Shown one piece after another: positions 63,353 to 64,000 of a DNA stretch of 64,000 nt. The translations under genes and the position numbers were made by a program. The stretch covers positions 62,001 through 126,000 of the forward strand of contig NZ_SOSC01000003.1 of NCBI RefSeq assembly GCF_005049285.1. The letters run 5' to 3'. The notes under the pieces were generated by a model. It saw nothing but the letters and a program-made list of their open reading frames with translations. It ran no database searches and was not told the origin of the DNA. The DNA comes from Halorientalis salina (lineage in GTDB: Archaea > Halobacteriota > Halobacteria > Halobacteriales > Haloarculaceae). Within the stretch, counting starts at the first letter, position 1, and the number at the start of each line of letters is the position of its first letter.

Positions 63353-64000
63353 ATGACCACACCGATGGCTCAAGGAGATGCAGTTTTACAAGTGGAGGGT
63401 CTCACGAAGAAGTTCGATGGGCTCACCGCCGTCAACGACGTGAGCGTCGAGTTCTTAGACGAGGAGCTCCACGCCATTATCGGACCGAACGGCGCGGGCA
63501 AGACGACCTTTTTCAACCTTCTTACCGGTGCACTGACGCCGACGAGTGGCCGCATCCACTTCGACGGCGAGGACATCACTGACGTGGGACCCAGCGGGAT
63601 CGCACGCCGCGGCATCATCCGGTCCTACCAGGTGACGAAGCTGTTCGAGGGACTGACCGTCCTCGAGAACGTGTCCATCGCTGTTCAGTCGGACTCGATG
63701 TCCTACAACTTCTGGCGGCCGACTGACCCGGCGATCGGCGACCGCGCGTACGAGATCCTCGAACGAGTGGGACTCGCCAACAAGGCCGACAGCCTCGCGT
63801 CGGACCTGAGTCACGGCGAGCAACGGACCCTCGAGATCGCCGTCGCGCTGGGGACGGAGCCGGAGATGCTCCTGCTCGACGAACCGACGAGCGGCATGAG
63901 TCCCGAGGAAACGACGGAAGTGATCGAACTCATCCACCAGTTACAGGGTGACTTCCCGGTCGTCCTCATCGAACACAAGATGAACGTCGTCAACGAAGTG
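63353..64000 (+). CDS. LivG-like branched-chain amino-acid ABC ATPase, C-terminus cut off
   Basis: At least 216 residues before the window ends. Walker A IGPNGAGKTT, family-specific SHGEQRTLE signature (LivG/LivF variant of LSGGQ) and Walker B LLLDEPTSGM. Start is ATG 63353 or the in-frame ATG 63365. Partner genes (LivF, LivH, LivM, binding protein) would lie beyond the window. Together with the acyl-CoA synthetase it suggests uptake of an organic acid or amino acid. Confidence 0.9.
   Translation, partial: MTTPMAQGDAVLQVEGLTKKFDGLTAVNDVSVEFLDEELHAIIGPNGAGKTTFFNLLTGALTPTSGRIHFDGEDITDVGPSGIARRGIIRSYQVTKLFEGLTVLENVSIAVQSDSMSYNFWRPTDPAIGDRAYEILERVGLANKADSLASDLSHGEQRTLEIAVALGTEPEMLLLDEPTSGMSPEETTEVIELIHQLQGDFPVVLIEHKMNVVNEV

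Noticed and set aside
1-64000. CRISPR array, rRNA genes, further tRNAs or an origin of replication
   Set aside because: No regularly spaced repeats, rRNA-like sequence, second cloverleaf or clustered origin repeats with a cdc6/orc1 gene were seen.

Overview
The window is GC-rich, gene-dense DNA from a haloarchaeon (class Halobacteria). Proteins are strongly acidic. Starts often sit about 25-30 bases behind TATA-like boxes, as in leaderless archaeal transcripts. Several marker families are archaeal or haloarchaeal: ABCE1/Rli1, the PINc-ATPase-KH protein, HalX and bacterio-opsin-activator regulators, DUF5305/DUF1102 proteins, an F420-dependent NADP reductase and DUF7342. The genus cannot be fixed from the window alone.

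Layout. 1-962: truncated M20 peptidase. 1166-5171: a secretion/surface cassette on the minus strand, made of a DUF1102 protein, a SipW-like archaeal signal peptidase, a second DUF1102-like secreted protein, and a DUF5305 membrane protein with its own promoter. Divergent from it, 5402-13464 is a five-gene overlapping phosphorelay operon: degenerate receiver, HxlR-REC-HalX regulator, 1723-residue kinase with about eight PAS and three GAF domains, receiver, and REC-kinase. The promoters of the cassette, the DUF5305 gene and the phosphorelay operon share a GTTAGC element at nearly the same distance from the first ATG. This suggests one regulon joining sensing to surface-fibre production.

13.6-25.5 kb is mostly housekeeping: PINc-KH ATPase, glycine-zipper protein, small regulators, an EMC6-like protein next to ABCE1, creatininase-family hydrolase, CBS-domain CNNM/CorC protein, PHP phosphoesterase, RHH protein, degenerate REC-HalX protein, NpdG and a dihydropyrimidinase-like hydrolase. 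25.7-39.6 kb is accessory in character. It has a membrane-anchored Mrr-like nuclease divergent from a MoxR AAA+/VWA pair, tRNA-Gln(CTG), a PD-(D/E)XK nuclease, a P-type cation ATPase, a universal-stress-protein fragment, a PPOX-fold flavoprotein and an IS1341-type TnpB element with clear end hairpins. 39.9-54.4 kb mixes a Tat lipoprotein, hydrolase, Bat-like regulator, CapA-like protein, a DUF7342/TumE-like candidate toxin-antitoxin pair, PQQ-type sugar dehydrogenase, enoyl-reductase-like enzyme, bicupin, carotenoid oxygenase and an ABC-2 exporter with a divergent regulator.

54.9-64 kb looks like a carboxylic-acid/acyl-CoA catabolic locus: Fe-alcohol dehydrogenase, two MaoC hydratases, MFS transporter, FabG-like SDR, dihydrolipoyl dehydrogenase, acyl-CoA synthetase and the start of a LivG-type ABC transporter. 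The most promising unexplained systems are the shared-promoter TasA/SipW-like module with its phosphorelay, and the Mrr/MoxR/VWA locus beside tRNA-Gln. Functions are read from motifs; no database search was run.
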